Source: Clostridia bacterium
GTDB lineage: Bacteria > Bacillota > Clostridia > TANB77 > CAG-508
Length of the DNA stretch: 35,455 nucleotides
Direction: 5' to 3'
Assembly (NCBI GenBank): GCA_022798335.1
Contig: JAAWMH010000016.1
Coordinates: 1-35,455, forward strand
Position numbers and translations under genes: made by a program. Below the pieces are notes generated by a model. The model saw only the letters and a program-made list of their open reading frames with translations. It had not been told where the DNA came from and did no database searches. Positions 1-10,853 of this stretch are shown here, piece after piece. The stretch's first letter is position 1, and each line of letters opens with the position of its first letter.

Positions 1-2
1 AG

Positions 3-453
3 GATTATATATTTATTTTTAAATGGCATCCATTTTTACAAAACAATATTACACTAACAAAAAATAATAGTTATAGTGAATATAAAAAGTATCCAGACTT
101 TTACTATAATATGTCAGAAGAACGAGATATCAACGACTTACTACTAGTAACAGATATTTTAATTACAGATTATTCTTCTGTAATTTTTGACTACGTATTT
201 GTAGAAAAACCAATTATTTACTTTACTTATGATATAGAAAGCTATGTTCAAAATGGTAGAGGATTATATTTTCCGTTTGAAGAATATGTGTATGGAGAGG
301 TTGCTAAAACAAGTGATGAGTTGTTAGAAGCAATACAAAAGGGAAAAATGGAAGAAGAAAAAAGAAAAGTGTTTAAAGAAAAATTTGTAGGAGCATGTAA
401 TCGGAGAGTCTACTAAAAAAACATATGAGTGGGTTTTTGAAGGCAAACTATAA
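3..453 (+). CDS. CDP-glycerol glycerophosphotransferase family protein, C-terminal part (5' truncated by window; needs +1 frameshift at CGG 402-404)
   Basis: Frame is open from position 3 (DYIFIFKWHPF...DILITDYSSVIFDY, typical of the family). The ORF track stops at 416, but dropping C402 continues AAT GGA GAG TCT ACT AAA AAA ACA TAT GAG TGG GTT TTT GAA GGC AAA CTA TAA (stop 451-453). Confidence 0.85.
402..405 (+). other. Putative +1 recoding site 1: AAT CGGA (Gly)
   Basis: In-frame CGG; skipping C restores the reading frame to the natural end of the gene. Confidence 0.75.
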
Positions 454-465
454 GGGGAGGAAATA

Positions 466-1594
466 ATGAAAATAGTAGTATTAAAAATAGGAATTGCTAT
501 TTTAAATGGAATCTATTTTTTCATAAAACTGTGCCCAATACAAAAAAATAAAATTACGTTTATTAGTAGACAGGCAGATAAAGCTTCCTTAGATTTTAGA
601 ATGTTAGAAATAGAACTAAAGGCGCAAAATGAACATTGTAAAATTATAATGCTTTGTAAAACACTTCAAAATGGTTTATTAAAAAAAATAGGATATTGTT
701 TCCATATGTTAACACAGATGTATCATATAGCAACTTCAAAAGTAGTTATTTTAGACAGTTATTGTATTCCTATTTGCATTTTAAAACAAAAGAAAAAGCT
801 AACAGTCATTCAAATTTGGCATGCATTAGGATCACTTAAAAAATTTGGCTATTCTACCTTAAATAAAAAAGATGGAAGAGATAGTAAAATAGCAAAAACG
901 ATGAAAATGCATCAAAATTATACTTACATTCTTACTTCTAGTACTGCTTCTGCTTTCTTTTTTAGAGAGGCATTTAATGTTAAAGAAGAACAAATGCTCA
1001 TCATGAATTTGCCAAGGGTTGATTTTTTACAATCCCAAAAAGCAAAACATGAAATTATGCAGTGTTTTTATGAAGTTTATCCAGAAGCTAAAAATGGAAA
1101 AGAAAATATTTTATATTGTCCAACTAAAAGAAAAGAAAATAATATTCCAATAGAAACAATTGCAAAGCAAATTCCGTTTGAAAATTATAATCTTATTATA
1201 AAATTACATGATGGAACAGAAATAGTATATATAGAAGAGCAAAAAATACAAAAAGAAAGCCATTTTTCAGGAATGGAATTATTACATATAGGAGACTATA
1301 TTATTACAGACTACTCAGCTATTTGTTATGAGGCAGCAGTAAGTAAAAAACCTATCTATTTTTACACTTATGACTATGAAGAATATATGAAAGATAGAGG
1401 AATTTATATTGATTATAAAAAAGAAATGCCAGGACCAATCAGTAAAGATTTTAAAGAAATTATAAAACTAATAAAAGAAAAGCAATATGATATTCGGAAA
1501 ATTAGAGGCATTTTGCAATAAATATATAGAAAATTTAAATCCATATGCAACAAAACAAATTGTAAAATTAATTTTAAGTAGTATGAAGGAGTAA
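466..1594 (+). CDS. CDP-glycerol glycerophosphotransferase family protein (needs +1 frameshift at 1495)
   Basis: QIWHALGSLKKFGYST, LHIGDYIITDYSAICYEAA motifs. Zero frame ends at 1521; the +1 frame after CGG gives DIGKLEAFCNKYIENLNPYATKQIVKLILSSMKE* ending 7 nt before the next ATG. Confidence 0.85.
1495..1498 (+). other. Putative +1 recoding site 2: ATT CGGA (Gly)
   Basis: In-frame CGG at codon 344; the +1 frame is open for 32 further codons and ends just before the next gene. Confidence 0.7.
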
Positions 1595-1600
1595 ATAACA

Positions 1601-4213
1601 ATGCAAAAATATGATGTTTCTGTTGTTATAGCAGTATATAATAGTGAAAAATATTTAAAAGAATGTATAGACTCATTAGTAAATCAAAATTATTTATTTG
1701 AAAAAATACAAGTTCTTTTAATAGATGATGGCTCAACAGATAATAGTTATCAAATAGGAAAAGAGTATGAAGAAAAATACTCTAATATTAAAATAATAAA
1801 ACAATCCAATAAAGGAGTTTCAGCAGCTAGAAATCAAGGATTAAAAATAGCTGAGGGAAAATACATTATGATATTGGATTCAGATGATTTTATTTCTGAA
1901 AATACCATTAAAAATTTAGTAAAATTTATGGATGAAAACGAACAAATTGATATTGCTTCTTATACAATGAAAAACTATAGAGAAGGTAAAGTAACAGAGC
2001 ATTATAGAAATTCTTTATATACATTAGGAACAGGAATTTATAATATTGAAATGTTTCCACACCTTTCTCAAGCAACTATCAATATTATTTTCAGAAATCA
2101 ATTTGAAAAAAATGAACTTTATGATGAAAAAATGACATTAGCAGAAGACGAAAAATTCAATACCCAATATATTATGAAAAAAGGATTAATTGGATATTGC
2201 AAAGCCGCAACTTATTTTTATAGAAAGCACCAAAATTCAGTTAGCAGTACAAGTCAAAATCCATATTATTGTTTTGACCAGTTTATGGAATATTTTGAAT
2301 ATTTAATTCGTACTTACACAAAAGAGGGAAAATTATCTAAGTATATACAAGGTCTTATTCTTCAAATGATAAAATGGAGACTTACAGCTGACTTACTTCT
2401 TCCATATCACTTAGAAGCACAAGCGTATGAAGAAGCAATAAATAGACTAAAAAAAGTATTAAATCATATTGATATAGATACTATTTTAGATAAAACCAAT
2501 ATGGAAATTTACCATAAAATGTACTTTTTAAAATTAAGAGGAGTAACCTATGATTTAGCAGCTGGTTATGGACCTAATAGTGTTCTTTTAAATAATGGAA
2601 AAATAGTATATGCAGAAAAAGAAATGGACTTAGTATTTAATAGATTTAAAATAAGAGATGGTAAAATTTATATGTTAGGTTTTATAAAGTCTCCTATTTG
2701 TGAAGCAATAAAACCTAATTTATATATTAGTATTAATGGAGAAGACAAAATAGAATTACCATTAGAAGAATCAAATTTTGAATATTATGGAACAAATGTA
2801 AAAACTAATACTTTTTATAAATTTGAATATGAGTTGCCAATAGAAGGAACAGATACCTTTAAATTCTATATTAAAGTCATAGATAATTATATGCCTGTAA
2901 AATTAGTATTAACAGACTGGTGTGCAATCAATACAAGACTAGAAAGAACAAAAATATTAGTAGATGATAATATAATAGAAGTAAAAAAGGCAGAAGGACT
3001 TTTTAAAGTTGAAAGAGAAGTTAGCAAAAAGAAAAAGAAATTAGTAAAAAAGCAACTAGAAAAACTATATAAAAAGATTAATCCTAAAATTAACTATTAT
3101 AGAGCATTAGCAAAAACAAAGAAAACTATTTGGCTATATTGCGATAGAAAAGGTGTCATAGATAATGCCTACTATCAATTTAAAAATGATATTCAAAAAA
3201 AGGATGGAATAGAAAGATATTATATTATAGATGGTAAAAAAGAAGAGTATAAAGGCTATTTTACAGGAAAAGAATTAAGAAAAAATACCATACAGAAAAA
3301 TTCTTATAGGCATAAAATAATATTTTTACGTAGTAGTAAGATAATAACTTCATTTACTTCTATTAATGAATATTCTCCATTTAAGAAAAAAGCATTGAGT
3401 TGGTATATGGATTTACTAAAATATGAATTGGTTTATTTACAACATGGAGTATTGTATGCAAAGCTAATTAGAATGTATGCAAAGGAATTTACGCAAATAG
3501 ATAAAATAGTAATATCATCTGAATTTGAAAAAAAGAACTTTATAGAAAATTATAAGTATACAGAAAATGATTTAATAGAATCTGGAATGCCTAGATTTGA
3601 CATAGAAAATCCTATTCCAGATAGAAAAAACAAAATATTGTTTGCACCTTCTTGGAGAGCTTATTTAATAGGAAATCCACCAATCAATGGAAAGAGAACC
3701 ATAAAAGAAAAGGTATTTTTAGATTCAAAGTTTTATAAAACAATTGATAAATTTTTGCAAGATAAAAGGTTAGAAAAAGCCTTGAAAGAACATAATATTA
3801 CTTTGGAATTTAAATTACATCCTATTTTTGAACCATATAAAAAGTTATTTAAAACCAATATAGATAATATTAAAATTGTAGATGGAGTTGTAAAAAACGA
3901 AGAATATAATTTATTTATTACAGATTATTCATCTTTTCAATTTGATTTTGCAAGATTAAAAACTCCAATGATATATTATATTCCAGACGAAACAGAATTT
4001 AGAGCAGGACTTCATACGTACAGAGAACTTGACTTACCATTAGAAGAAGCTTTTGGAGATGTAGTAAATACACCAGAAAAACTAATTGACAAAATTGAAA
4101 ATTATATTAAAGGTGACTTTAAAGTAGAAGAAAAGTATCAAGAAAGAATGGACAATTTTTTCTTTAAGCCAGAAAACTGTAGAGAAAAAATTTATCAAAA
4201 ATTAATTAAATGA
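1601..4213 (+). CDS. Bifunctional glycosyltransferase family 2 / CDP-glycerol glycerophosphotransferase (TagF-like)
   Basis: N-terminal GT2 (VSVVIAVYNSEKYLKECIDSLVNQ, DDGSTDNS, LDSDD); C-terminal LQHGVLYAK, FAPSWRAYL, FKLHP, LFITDYSSFQFDFA. No CGG in the whole ORF. Confidence 0.88.
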   Translation: MQKYDVSVVIAVYNSEKYLKECIDSLVNQNYLFEKIQVLLIDDGSTDNSYQIGKEYEEKYSNIKIIKQSNKGVSAARNQGLKIAEGKYIMILDSDDFISENTIKNLVKFMDENEQIDIASYTMKNYREGKVTEHYRNSLYTLGTGIYNIEMFPHLSQATINIIFRNQFEKNELYDEKMTLAEDEKFNTQYIMKKGLIGYCKAATYFYRKHQNSVSSTSQNPYYCFDQFMEYFEYLIRTYTKEGKLSKYIQGLILQMIKWRLTADLLLPYHLEAQAYEEAINRLKKVLNHIDIDTILDKTNMEIYHKMYFLKLRGVTYDLAAGYGPNSVLLNNGKIVYAEKEMDLVFNRFKIRDGKIYMLGFIKSPICEAIKPNLYISINGEDKIELPLEESNFEYYGTNVKTNTFYKFEYELPIEGTDTFKFYIKVIDNYMPVKLVLTDWCAINTRLERTKILVDDNIIEVKKAEGLFKVEREVSKKKKKLVKKQLEKLYKKINPKINYYRALAKTKKTIWLYCDRKGVIDNAYYQFKNDIQKKDGIERYYIIDGKKEEYKGYFTGKELRKNTIQKNSYRHKIIFLRSSKIITSFTSINEYSPFKKKALSWYMDLLKYELVYLQHGVLYAKLIRMYAKEFTQIDKIVISSEFEKKNFIENYKYTENDLIESGMPRFDIENPIPDRKNKILFAPSWRAYLIGNPPINGKRTIKEKVFLDSKFYKTIDKFLQDKRLEKALKEHNITLEFKLHPIFEPYKKLFKTNIDNIKIVDGVVKNEEYNLFITDYSSFQFDFARLKTPMIYYIPDETEFRAGLHTYRELDLPLEEAFGDVVNTPEKLIDKIENYIKGDFKVEEKYQERMDNFFFKPENCREKIYQKLIK

Positions 4214-4246
4214 GACATTGGGGACAGTCCCCAATGTCTCATTTTT
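4211..4246 (+). terminator. Perfect 15-bp inverted repeat plus T-run overlapping the stop codon; REP-like GGGGAC repeat
   Basis: TGAGACATTGGGGAC-A-GTCCCCAATGTCTCA followed by TTTTT. Confidence 0.8.
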
Positions 4247-4295
4247 CTTTTACCTACTGAATAAAATTACAAAAAGTGTAAAAAATGAAAAGTAG

Positions 4296-7070
4296 GTGAA
4301 GAAAATGAGAGAAAAGTTAAAAGGGAAGAAAATTTATCTGATTTATACAGGCTTATTTATGATAGTAGCATTCATGGTATTTGCCATTTTTCTGAAAAAT
4401 AGATGTAGCTTTATATGGCAAGCAGATGGATTAAAGCAACACTATATTATTTTAAGAGATTTTCATGAAATGATAAGAAGTTTTATAGCAAATCCAAGTA
4501 ATGGGATAAATTTGTTTTCGTGGAATATGGGATTAGGGTTAGACATCATAGGGCAGTATTCTTATTATGTATTAGGAGACCCTTTTGCTTACCTTAGTTT
4601 ATTTTTTAAAGCCGAAAGTTTAGAATATGTTTATACTTTTTTAATTTTACTTAGAATGCTTTTCGTAGGATTAGTCTTCATTTACTATGCTAAGTATTCT
4701 ACTAAAAAGTTAAATCAAATGAACATTTTAATAGGTGCTATTTTATATACATTCTCAGCATTTAGCCTGTATGCAGGAGTTAGACATCCATACTTTTTAA
4801 ATGCAATGATATTATTTCCGCTTCTTTTATTAGGAGTAGATAAATTATTACAGGAAAATAAAAAAGTATTTTTATGTATATGGATAGCAATTTCAGCTAT
4901 TTCAAATTACTACTTTTTCTATATGCATATGATTATGTTAGTAATTTATGCAGTTATCAAGTATTTTTTAGAATACCGAAAAGAAGGAATAAAGCATTTT
5001 TTAAAAAAGTTAGGAAGTAGTTGTATTTGCTTTTTAATTGGTGTACTAATTGCAGGAATAATTTTATTTCCTACCATTTATGCCTTTACTAATTCTGCAA
5101 GAAGCGAAGAAAAAGTAGTATGCCAATACGGAATAGATTATTATAAAGTATTGTTTACACTTAGTCTACTTACAGTAAATGGAGAAAACTGGAGTTTTAT
5201 AGGAACAGCAGCTATTAGTTTGTTAATGTTACCAATTTTATGTCTAAGAAGAAAACAGCATAGTGTATATTTTATTTATTGGGTAATAGCAACAATTATT
5301 TTACTGATACCGTTTTTAGGTTCAGTAATGAATGGATTTTCATTTCCAAATAATAGATGGTCTTTTATCTATTGCTTTATTTTAGCTTATATTGTAGTTT
5401 TGTGTTTAGATAAAAACTATACTAAAAAAGAGATTAAGTTTATGTGCTTATTTATATCATTATACGCTTTGGGAGCTACAATTGCAGTTTTAATAACAAA
5501 GTCGATGAATTGCTTTATTATTTATTTAACGCAAATTGTAATAGCTCTTTTAATGCTTGGAACAATTTTATATACTAATTATAAACAAATAATTACTTGG
5601 CAAGAGGAAGAAAAAGTAGATGTGTTACAAAAAATAAATAAAAATTTTTCTTTAAAAGGAACATTAGATAGCTTTAGAATGATAATATTATTGCTAATGA
5701 TAGTAAGTATTGGAATTATGTCTTATGGGTTATATAGTGCTTATGATAGAAATTATGCAAAAGAATTTGTAGAGGTAGAAAAATGTGAAGAAAGGCTAGC
5801 AACGCAATTAGGAAAAAATGAGAATTATGGCAAAAGTATCAAAAAAATAATAGAATTAGACAAAAGTTTTTATCGTATGGGAAAAGTACCACACCAAGTG
5901 CAAAACCTTTCTATTTATTATGGATATGTTTCTACAGAATGTTTTTTATCTATTGGAAATAAGTATGTATATCAACTAAACAAAGAGTTAGCAGACAATA
6001 GTTATTCTACCACTTCAAGTATTAGAGGACTAGGAGATAGAACCAAAATAACTACTTTATTAGGAACAAAATACTATATTGCAGATGAGAAAAACAAAAA
6101 AAGCATTCCTTATGGATATGAACTCCTAGAAGAAAATAAAAAAGTAAAAACATATCAAAATAAGTTTCCATTATCTATAGGAAATGCTTATTCAGAATAT
6201 TTGTTAAAGGAAGATTACGAAAAGCTAAATCCAATTCAAAAGGAAGATAGCCTTATAAAAGCTGCCGTAATAGATACTAAAGAAGAATTAAAAGGATTGA
6301 ATATGAAAAAGAAGCAAGATTTAACTGATATTGAAAATAGCTGTTATACAGTAGATTATGAACTTATAGATAAAAGTCAAATTCTAAAAGAAAAGGAAAA
6401 AGGAAAAGCTAAAATTGTGACCAAAAAAATAAACCAAAAAATAGAGCTAAAACTTTCCGAAATAAAAGATGCAGAACTATATGTATATATTTCAGGATTT
6501 GAATATGAAGGAAATAGTACCCATACAATTACAGCTAACTTTGAAGGAAAAAGTGTGGCTAAAAGATTTGAAAATAAAATTTCATCAGCTTATTATCAAA
6601 AAGAACCAGAAATATTATTAAATTTAGGATATTATGAAGCGGTACAAGGGAATATAGAGTTAACCATTAGTGCAAAGGATACGTATTTATTTGACAAAAT
6701 AGAAGTAATAGCAGTTCCTATGAATACGTATGAAAGAGCTATTCAAAAATTGCAGCAAAATGAGCTACAACAGGTAACTTGTACTAACCAAGAAATAAAA
6801 GGAACAATAAAAGTAGAAGAGCCAAGCATTTTGCAAATTACCACAAGCTATACAAAAGGTTGGAAGGCATATGTAGATAATAAAAAAGTAGATACTATAA
6901 AAGTAAATACAGCATTTATAGGAATACCAATAGAGAAAGGAACACATGAAGTAAGATTAGAATATGAAGTTCCTAATTTAAAATTAGGAATAATAAGTAC
7001 AGTAACAGGAATAATAATGCTTAGCATATTAGCAATGACAGAAAAGCTAAAAAAGAAAAATTTAAGTTAA
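4296..7070 (+). CDS. YfhO-family multi-pass membrane protein (putative lipid-linked sugar transferase)
   Basis: 924 aa, many TM segments, QADGLKQHY...LFSWNMGLGLDIIGQYSYYVLGDPF resembles the YfhO family. Only out-of-frame CGG (TAC GGA, GCG GTA). Confidence 0.8.
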   Translation: MKKMREKLKGKKIYLIYTGLFMIVAFMVFAIFLKNRCSFIWQADGLKQHYIILRDFHEMIRSFIANPSNGINLFSWNMGLGLDIIGQYSYYVLGDPFAYLSLFFKAESLEYVYTFLILLRMLFVGLVFIYYAKYSTKKLNQMNILIGAILYTFSAFSLYAGVRHPYFLNAMILFPLLLLGVDKLLQENKKVFLCIWIAISAISNYYFFYMHMIMLVIYAVIKYFLEYRKEGIKHFLKKLGSSCICFLIGVLIAGIILFPTIYAFTNSARSEEKVVCQYGIDYYKVLFTLSLLTVNGENWSFIGTAAISLLMLPILCLRRKQHSVYFIYWVIATIILLIPFLGSVMNGFSFPNNRWSFIYCFILAYIVVLCLDKNYTKKEIKFMCLFISLYALGATIAVLITKSMNCFIIYLTQIVIALLMLGTILYTNYKQIITWQEEEKVDVLQKINKNFSLKGTLDSFRMIILLLMIVSIGIMSYGLYSAYDRNYAKEFVEVEKCEERLATQLGKNENYGKSIKKIIELDKSFYRMGKVPHQVQNLSIYYGYVSTECFLSIGNKYVYQLNKELADNSYSTTSSIRGLGDRTKITTLLGTKYYIADEKNKKSIPYGYELLEENKKVKTYQNKFPLSIGNAYSEYLLKEDYEKLNPIQKEDSLIKAAVIDTKEELKGLNMKKKQDLTDIENSCYTVDYELIDKSQILKEKEKGKAKIVTKKINQKIELKLSEIKDAELYVYISGFEYEGNSTHTITANFEGKSVAKRFENKISSAYYQKEPEILLNLGYYEAVQGNIELTISAKDTYLFDKIEVIAVPMNTYERAIQKLQQNELQQVTCTNQEIKGTIKVEEPSILQITTSYTKGWKAYVDNKKVDTIKVNTAFIGIPIEKGTHEVRLEYEVPNLKLGIISTVTGIIMLSILAMTEKLKKKNLS

Positions 7071-7077
7071 GTATAAG

Positions 7078-7117
7078 AAAAGATGGAAAAAGAAAATTGC
7101 TTTTTTCCATCTTTTAA
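7078..7117. terminator. Bidirectional hairpin terminator between convergent genes
   Basis: AAAAGATGGAAAAA...TTTTTTCCATCTTTT. Confidence 0.75.
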
Positions 7118-7119
7118 TA

Positions 7120-8338
7120 TTATTTTTCTAATTTATGAAATACTTTTTTACCTTTTTTCAAAATAGCATAACCTTCTTTAAAGTCCGTATCAGATAGCAT
7201 ATAAGTAATATCTGTTACTTTTTCATCATTTAAAGTAATACCACCTTGCAAAATTAAAGTTCTTGCTTGACCTTTAGAAGGAGCAAACCCAACTAGAATC
7301 ATGGCATCTAAAATAGAAAGCTTTGTAGTTTCTACTTTAGTAGTTGGCATATGCTCTAAGCTACCATTTCCTTCAAATAAAGCATTAGAAGCTTCTTCGG
7401 CTTTTAGTGCTTCTTCCTCACTATGAATTAGCTTGGTAATTTCAAAAGCAGCTTTCTTTTTAGCTTCGTTAATTTGTTCTCCAGGTAAAGAAGACAAACG
7501 GTTTACTTCATCCATAGGCAAGAAAGTAATTAAAGATAAAACAGTTTTAACATCTTCATCTGCAATGTTTCTCCAATATTGGTAAAATTCATAAGGAGAG
7601 GTTTTTTGAGGGTCTAACCATAAAGCACCTTTTTCTGTTTTTCCCATTTTTTTACCTTCTTTAGTAGTTAGCAGTTTAAAGGTTAAACCAAAAGAATCAG
7701 AATGGCCAATTCTGCGGATTAAATCAACGCCACCTAAGATATTAGACCATTGATCATTTCCACCTAGTTGTAATTTACAACCATATTCTTCATAGAGTTT
7801 TAAAAAATCATAAGATTGCATTAACATGTATCCAAGTTCAAAAAAGGTAAGACCACGTTCCATTCTTTGTTTATAACATTCTGCTGAAAGCATTTTATTA
7901 ACAGAAAATAAAGAACCAATGTCACGCATAAATTCAATAAAATTTAAGTTTAAAAGCCAATCAGCATTATTTACAATAATCGCACCATTTTCGCCTTCAA
8001 AATTTAAAAATTTAGCCATTTGCTTTTTAAAACATTCTACATTATGGTTAATTTCTTCACGAGTCATCATTTTTCTCATATCTGTTTTACCGAGATGGGT
8101 CTCCAATAGTAGCTGTTCCACCGCCAATTAGTATAATAGGTTTATGACCTGCTTTTTGCATGTGAGAAGCAACCATTAAAGAAATAAAATGACCAATATG
8201 AAGGCTATCTGCTGTAGGGTCAAATCCAATATAAAAAGGAACACTTTCTTTTCCTAAGGTGTCTTTTAATTCATCATGAGTTATTTGTTCAATGTAACCT
8301 CTTTCCATTAAAATATCAAATACATTTTCTTTTATCAT
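7120..8338 (-). CDS. tyrS: Tyrosyl-tRNA synthetase (needs +1 frameshift at CGG 8092-8090)
   Basis: ORFs 8087-8338 and 7120-8127 join as ...[31 protein letters not shown]...; GDPSGK and C-terminal S4 domain recognisable. Confidence 0.9.
8089..8092 (-). other. Putative +1 recoding site 3: TCT CGGT (Gly of GDPSGK)
   Basis: Zero frame reads TCT CGG TAA (immediate stop); skipping C gives TCT GGT AAA ACA GAT ATG. Confidence 0.8.
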
Positions 8339-8462
8339 AATAATATCATTCCCTTCTACTTCATTTATAAGTTAACAATATTTTACCATACAAATAGCAA
8401 AAAACAAGTAAAAATTAAAAAAAGGTAACATGATAGAGATTTCTACCATGCCACCTTTTTGC

Positions 8463-8723
8463 TTAATTTTCTTTTATTTCTTGTTCTTCTGGCTCTCTTA
8501 AATAGATAGGACTAACCGAGTATGGGCGGTTTCCTTGACGTACGATACCAGGGCACCCTTCTGCAACAGATGATTTTACAGTACGAGTACAATGTGAATG
8601 AGGAGACGTTAATGCTTCATATTCTACAAACGTACAAGGGGGCGTCCGAACTCCAGGCAAAGGGTAATACTGCTTCGAAACTCCAGACAAAGGAAAACAC
8701 TCGGACATTTTGTACACCTCCAA
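8463..8723 (-). CDS. Hypothetical small Cys/Pro-rich protein with internal repeat (PLSGVSKQYYPLPGVRTP)
   Basis: 86-aa ORF, higher GC than its surroundings; contains one in-frame CGG (8648-8646) with no compensating shift. Confidence 0.45.
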   Translation of the reverse strand: MEVYKMSECFPLSGVSKQYYPLPGVRTPPCTFVEYEALTSPHSHCTRTVKSSVAEGCPGIVRQGNRPYSVSPIYLREPEEQEIKEN

Positions 8724-8903
8724 ATAAAATATTTATGAGATTTATACTACGATTCTACTTATAGATTCACAAACAGTATATTATTTTCCTATTTTTTTGT
8801 CAATATACGTTTTTACTCAGGTTTTTTCTTAAAATTAGTTTACTTTATAGAAGGGATAATGATATAATACAAGCTAGAAATTCATAAAAATAAGGAGAAA
8901 ATT

Positions 8904-9599
8904 ATGGAGTGGATGAATAATACCATAGGAGAAATAGAACCTCAAAATATTACAAACCAAGAACAAAAAGAAGCTATAGCAAAAAAAGTAGCTGAAAAAG
9001 TAAAAAATGGAGATGTTATAGGATTTGGCTCAGGGTCAACTGCTTATTTAGCAATTAAAGAAATTGCTAAAAAAATAGAAGAAGAAAATATAAATATTAC
9101 TGCAATTCCAACTTCTTATGAAATTAATATGTTATGTAATAGTCTAAAAATTCCAACAGCAAGTATATTAGAAGCTAGACCAGACTGGGGATTTGATGGC
9201 GCAGATGAAGTAGATAAAAACAACAATTGGCTAATTAAAGGTAGAGGAGCTGCTATGTTTAAAGAAAAGTTAAATATGATAAATAGCGGGCTTACGTATA
9301 TTTTAGTAGATGAAAGTAAATTTGTAGATAAACTAGGCGAAAACTTTAGCATTCCAATAGAAGTATACCCAGAAGCAGTAAATAGTGTAAAAGAAGCACT
9401 TATTGATTTAGGAATGCGCGAGTGTGTTTTAAGAAGAGCTCAAAAAAAAGATGGACCAGTATTTACAGAAAATCATAATGTTATTTTAGATACGAAATTT
9501 GTAGAAATTTATGAAACTTTAGAAGAAGACATTAAATCTATTACAGGAGTAATAGAAAGTGGCTTATTTCAAGAATATGGAATAGACGTACTTTCTTAA
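8904..9599 (+). CDS. rpiA: Ribose-5-phosphate isomerase A
   Basis: VIGFGSGSTAYLAIKEI, PTSYEI, DGADEVD, IKGRGAAMFKEK motifs. Confidence 0.93.
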   Translation: MEWMNNTIGEIEPQNITNQEQKEAIAKKVAEKVKNGDVIGFGSGSTAYLAIKEIAKKIEEENINITAIPTSYEINMLCNSLKIPTASILEARPDWGFDGADEVDKNNNWLIKGRGAAMFKEKLNMINSGLTYILVDESKFVDKLGENFSIPIEVYPEAVNSVKEALIDLGMRECVLRRAQKKDGPVFTENHNVILDTKFVEIYETLEEDIKSITGVIESGLFQEYGIDVLS

Positions 9600-9678
9600 A
9601 TTATAGAAAATTGCATTTATGTAATTGACATTGAAATAAGTAATAAAAAAGCGTTAGCTTACAAGAGGAGGAAAAGCT

Positions 9679-10832
9679 ATGTGGGGGGATATTGCTATTG
9701 CATTTTTGCTTGCTTTTATTACAGCTTTTGTATTAACACCATATACAATGAGGCTAGCTAAAAAAGTAGGTGCTATTGACATACCAAATGATAGAAGAGT
9801 AAACAAAAAACCTATGCCAAGATTACGGAGGCTTAGCTGTTATTTGTGGATTTTTAGTATCAACTGTATATTTATTAATTGTAATGAATTTAGAAAATTC
9901 TATCAATTTATTTGGAGAAGAACAATATGCAATGAAGCTAATTGGCTTTTTTATAGGTATTTTAATATTAGGAATGGTATGTTTTATAGATGATAGTAGG
10001 GGAATACCAAGCTGGGGAAAACTAATTGCACAAATAATTGCAGCAGGGGTTGTAGTAGCATTTGGACTTCGTATTGAAAATATTCATTTACCATTTATAG
10101 ATAATAAAATATGGTTTCAAGATTGGTTTTCTTATGTTCTTACTATTTGTTGGATTATAGGAATTACAAATGCCATCAATTTAATTGATGGGTTAGATGG
10201 TTTATCTTCAGGAATTACACTAATTTCTTGTATTTCCTTAGTAATTATTTTTACATTAAATAGTTCTCCACTGATTGCTATTTTGCTAATTACTGCTTTA
10301 GCAGGTGCTATTGTGGGATTTTTACCGTTTAATTTTAGTCATGCAAAAACTTTTATTGGAGATGTAGGATCTAATTTCTTAGGTTTTTCACTTGCTATTA
10401 TTTCTATTCTGCGGAGTAGCTAAAACTTATACTGCAATAGTACTAATAGCACCAATTATTGTACTTGCTTTTCCAATATTTGATACATTATTTGCTATTA
10501 TTCGTAGACTTATTAAAGGAAAATCAATAAAAGCAGTATTTCAAGCAGATAAAGGTCATTTACATCATAGACTAATGAAAAGAGGGTATACACAAAAGCA
10601 GTCTGTACTTATTTTATATGGACTTACAGCAACTTTTGGAATGTTTGCAATTATATTATTAGAAAGTGGTCCATGGAAAGCAGTTTCATTTGCTTTATTA
10701 GTAGTTGGAATAGTAGCAATTGGCTATAAAGATATTTTTAAAACAAAACAAATAGCAAAACAGGAAATTAAAGAAAATTACAAAGAATATAAAAAGATAG
10801 ATAAAAACAATATCAGAAATGACAAACCATAA
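9679..10832 (+). CDS. tagO: Undecaprenyl-phosphate N-acetylglucosaminyl/GalNAc-1-phosphate transferase (TagO/WecA family), needs two +1 frameshifts
   Basis: Three ORF fragments join as ...NKKPMPRL|GGLAVICGFLVS... and ...FLGFSLAIISIL|GVAKTYTAIVLIAPIIVLAFPIFDT...; NAINLIDGLDGLSSG, FIGDVGSNFLGF, DKGHLHHRLM motifs. Confidence 0.9.
9826..9829 (+). other. Putative +1 recoding site 4: TTA CGGA (first Gly of PRLGGL)
   Basis: CGG in frame with ATG 9679; +1 frame enters ORF 9884-10423. Confidence 0.8.
10412..10415 (+). other. Putative +1 recoding site 5: CTG CGGA (Gly)
   Basis: CGG in frame with ORF 9884-10423; +1 frame enters ORF 10392-10832. Confidence 0.8.
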
Positions 10833-10853
10833 GTAAGAAAGAGGAAAACTGGT

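Noticed and set aside
8522-8764. + strand ORF (80 aa) opposite the small Cys/Pro-rich ORF
   Set aside because: Antisense to a better candidate with no clear RBS or recognisable sequence.
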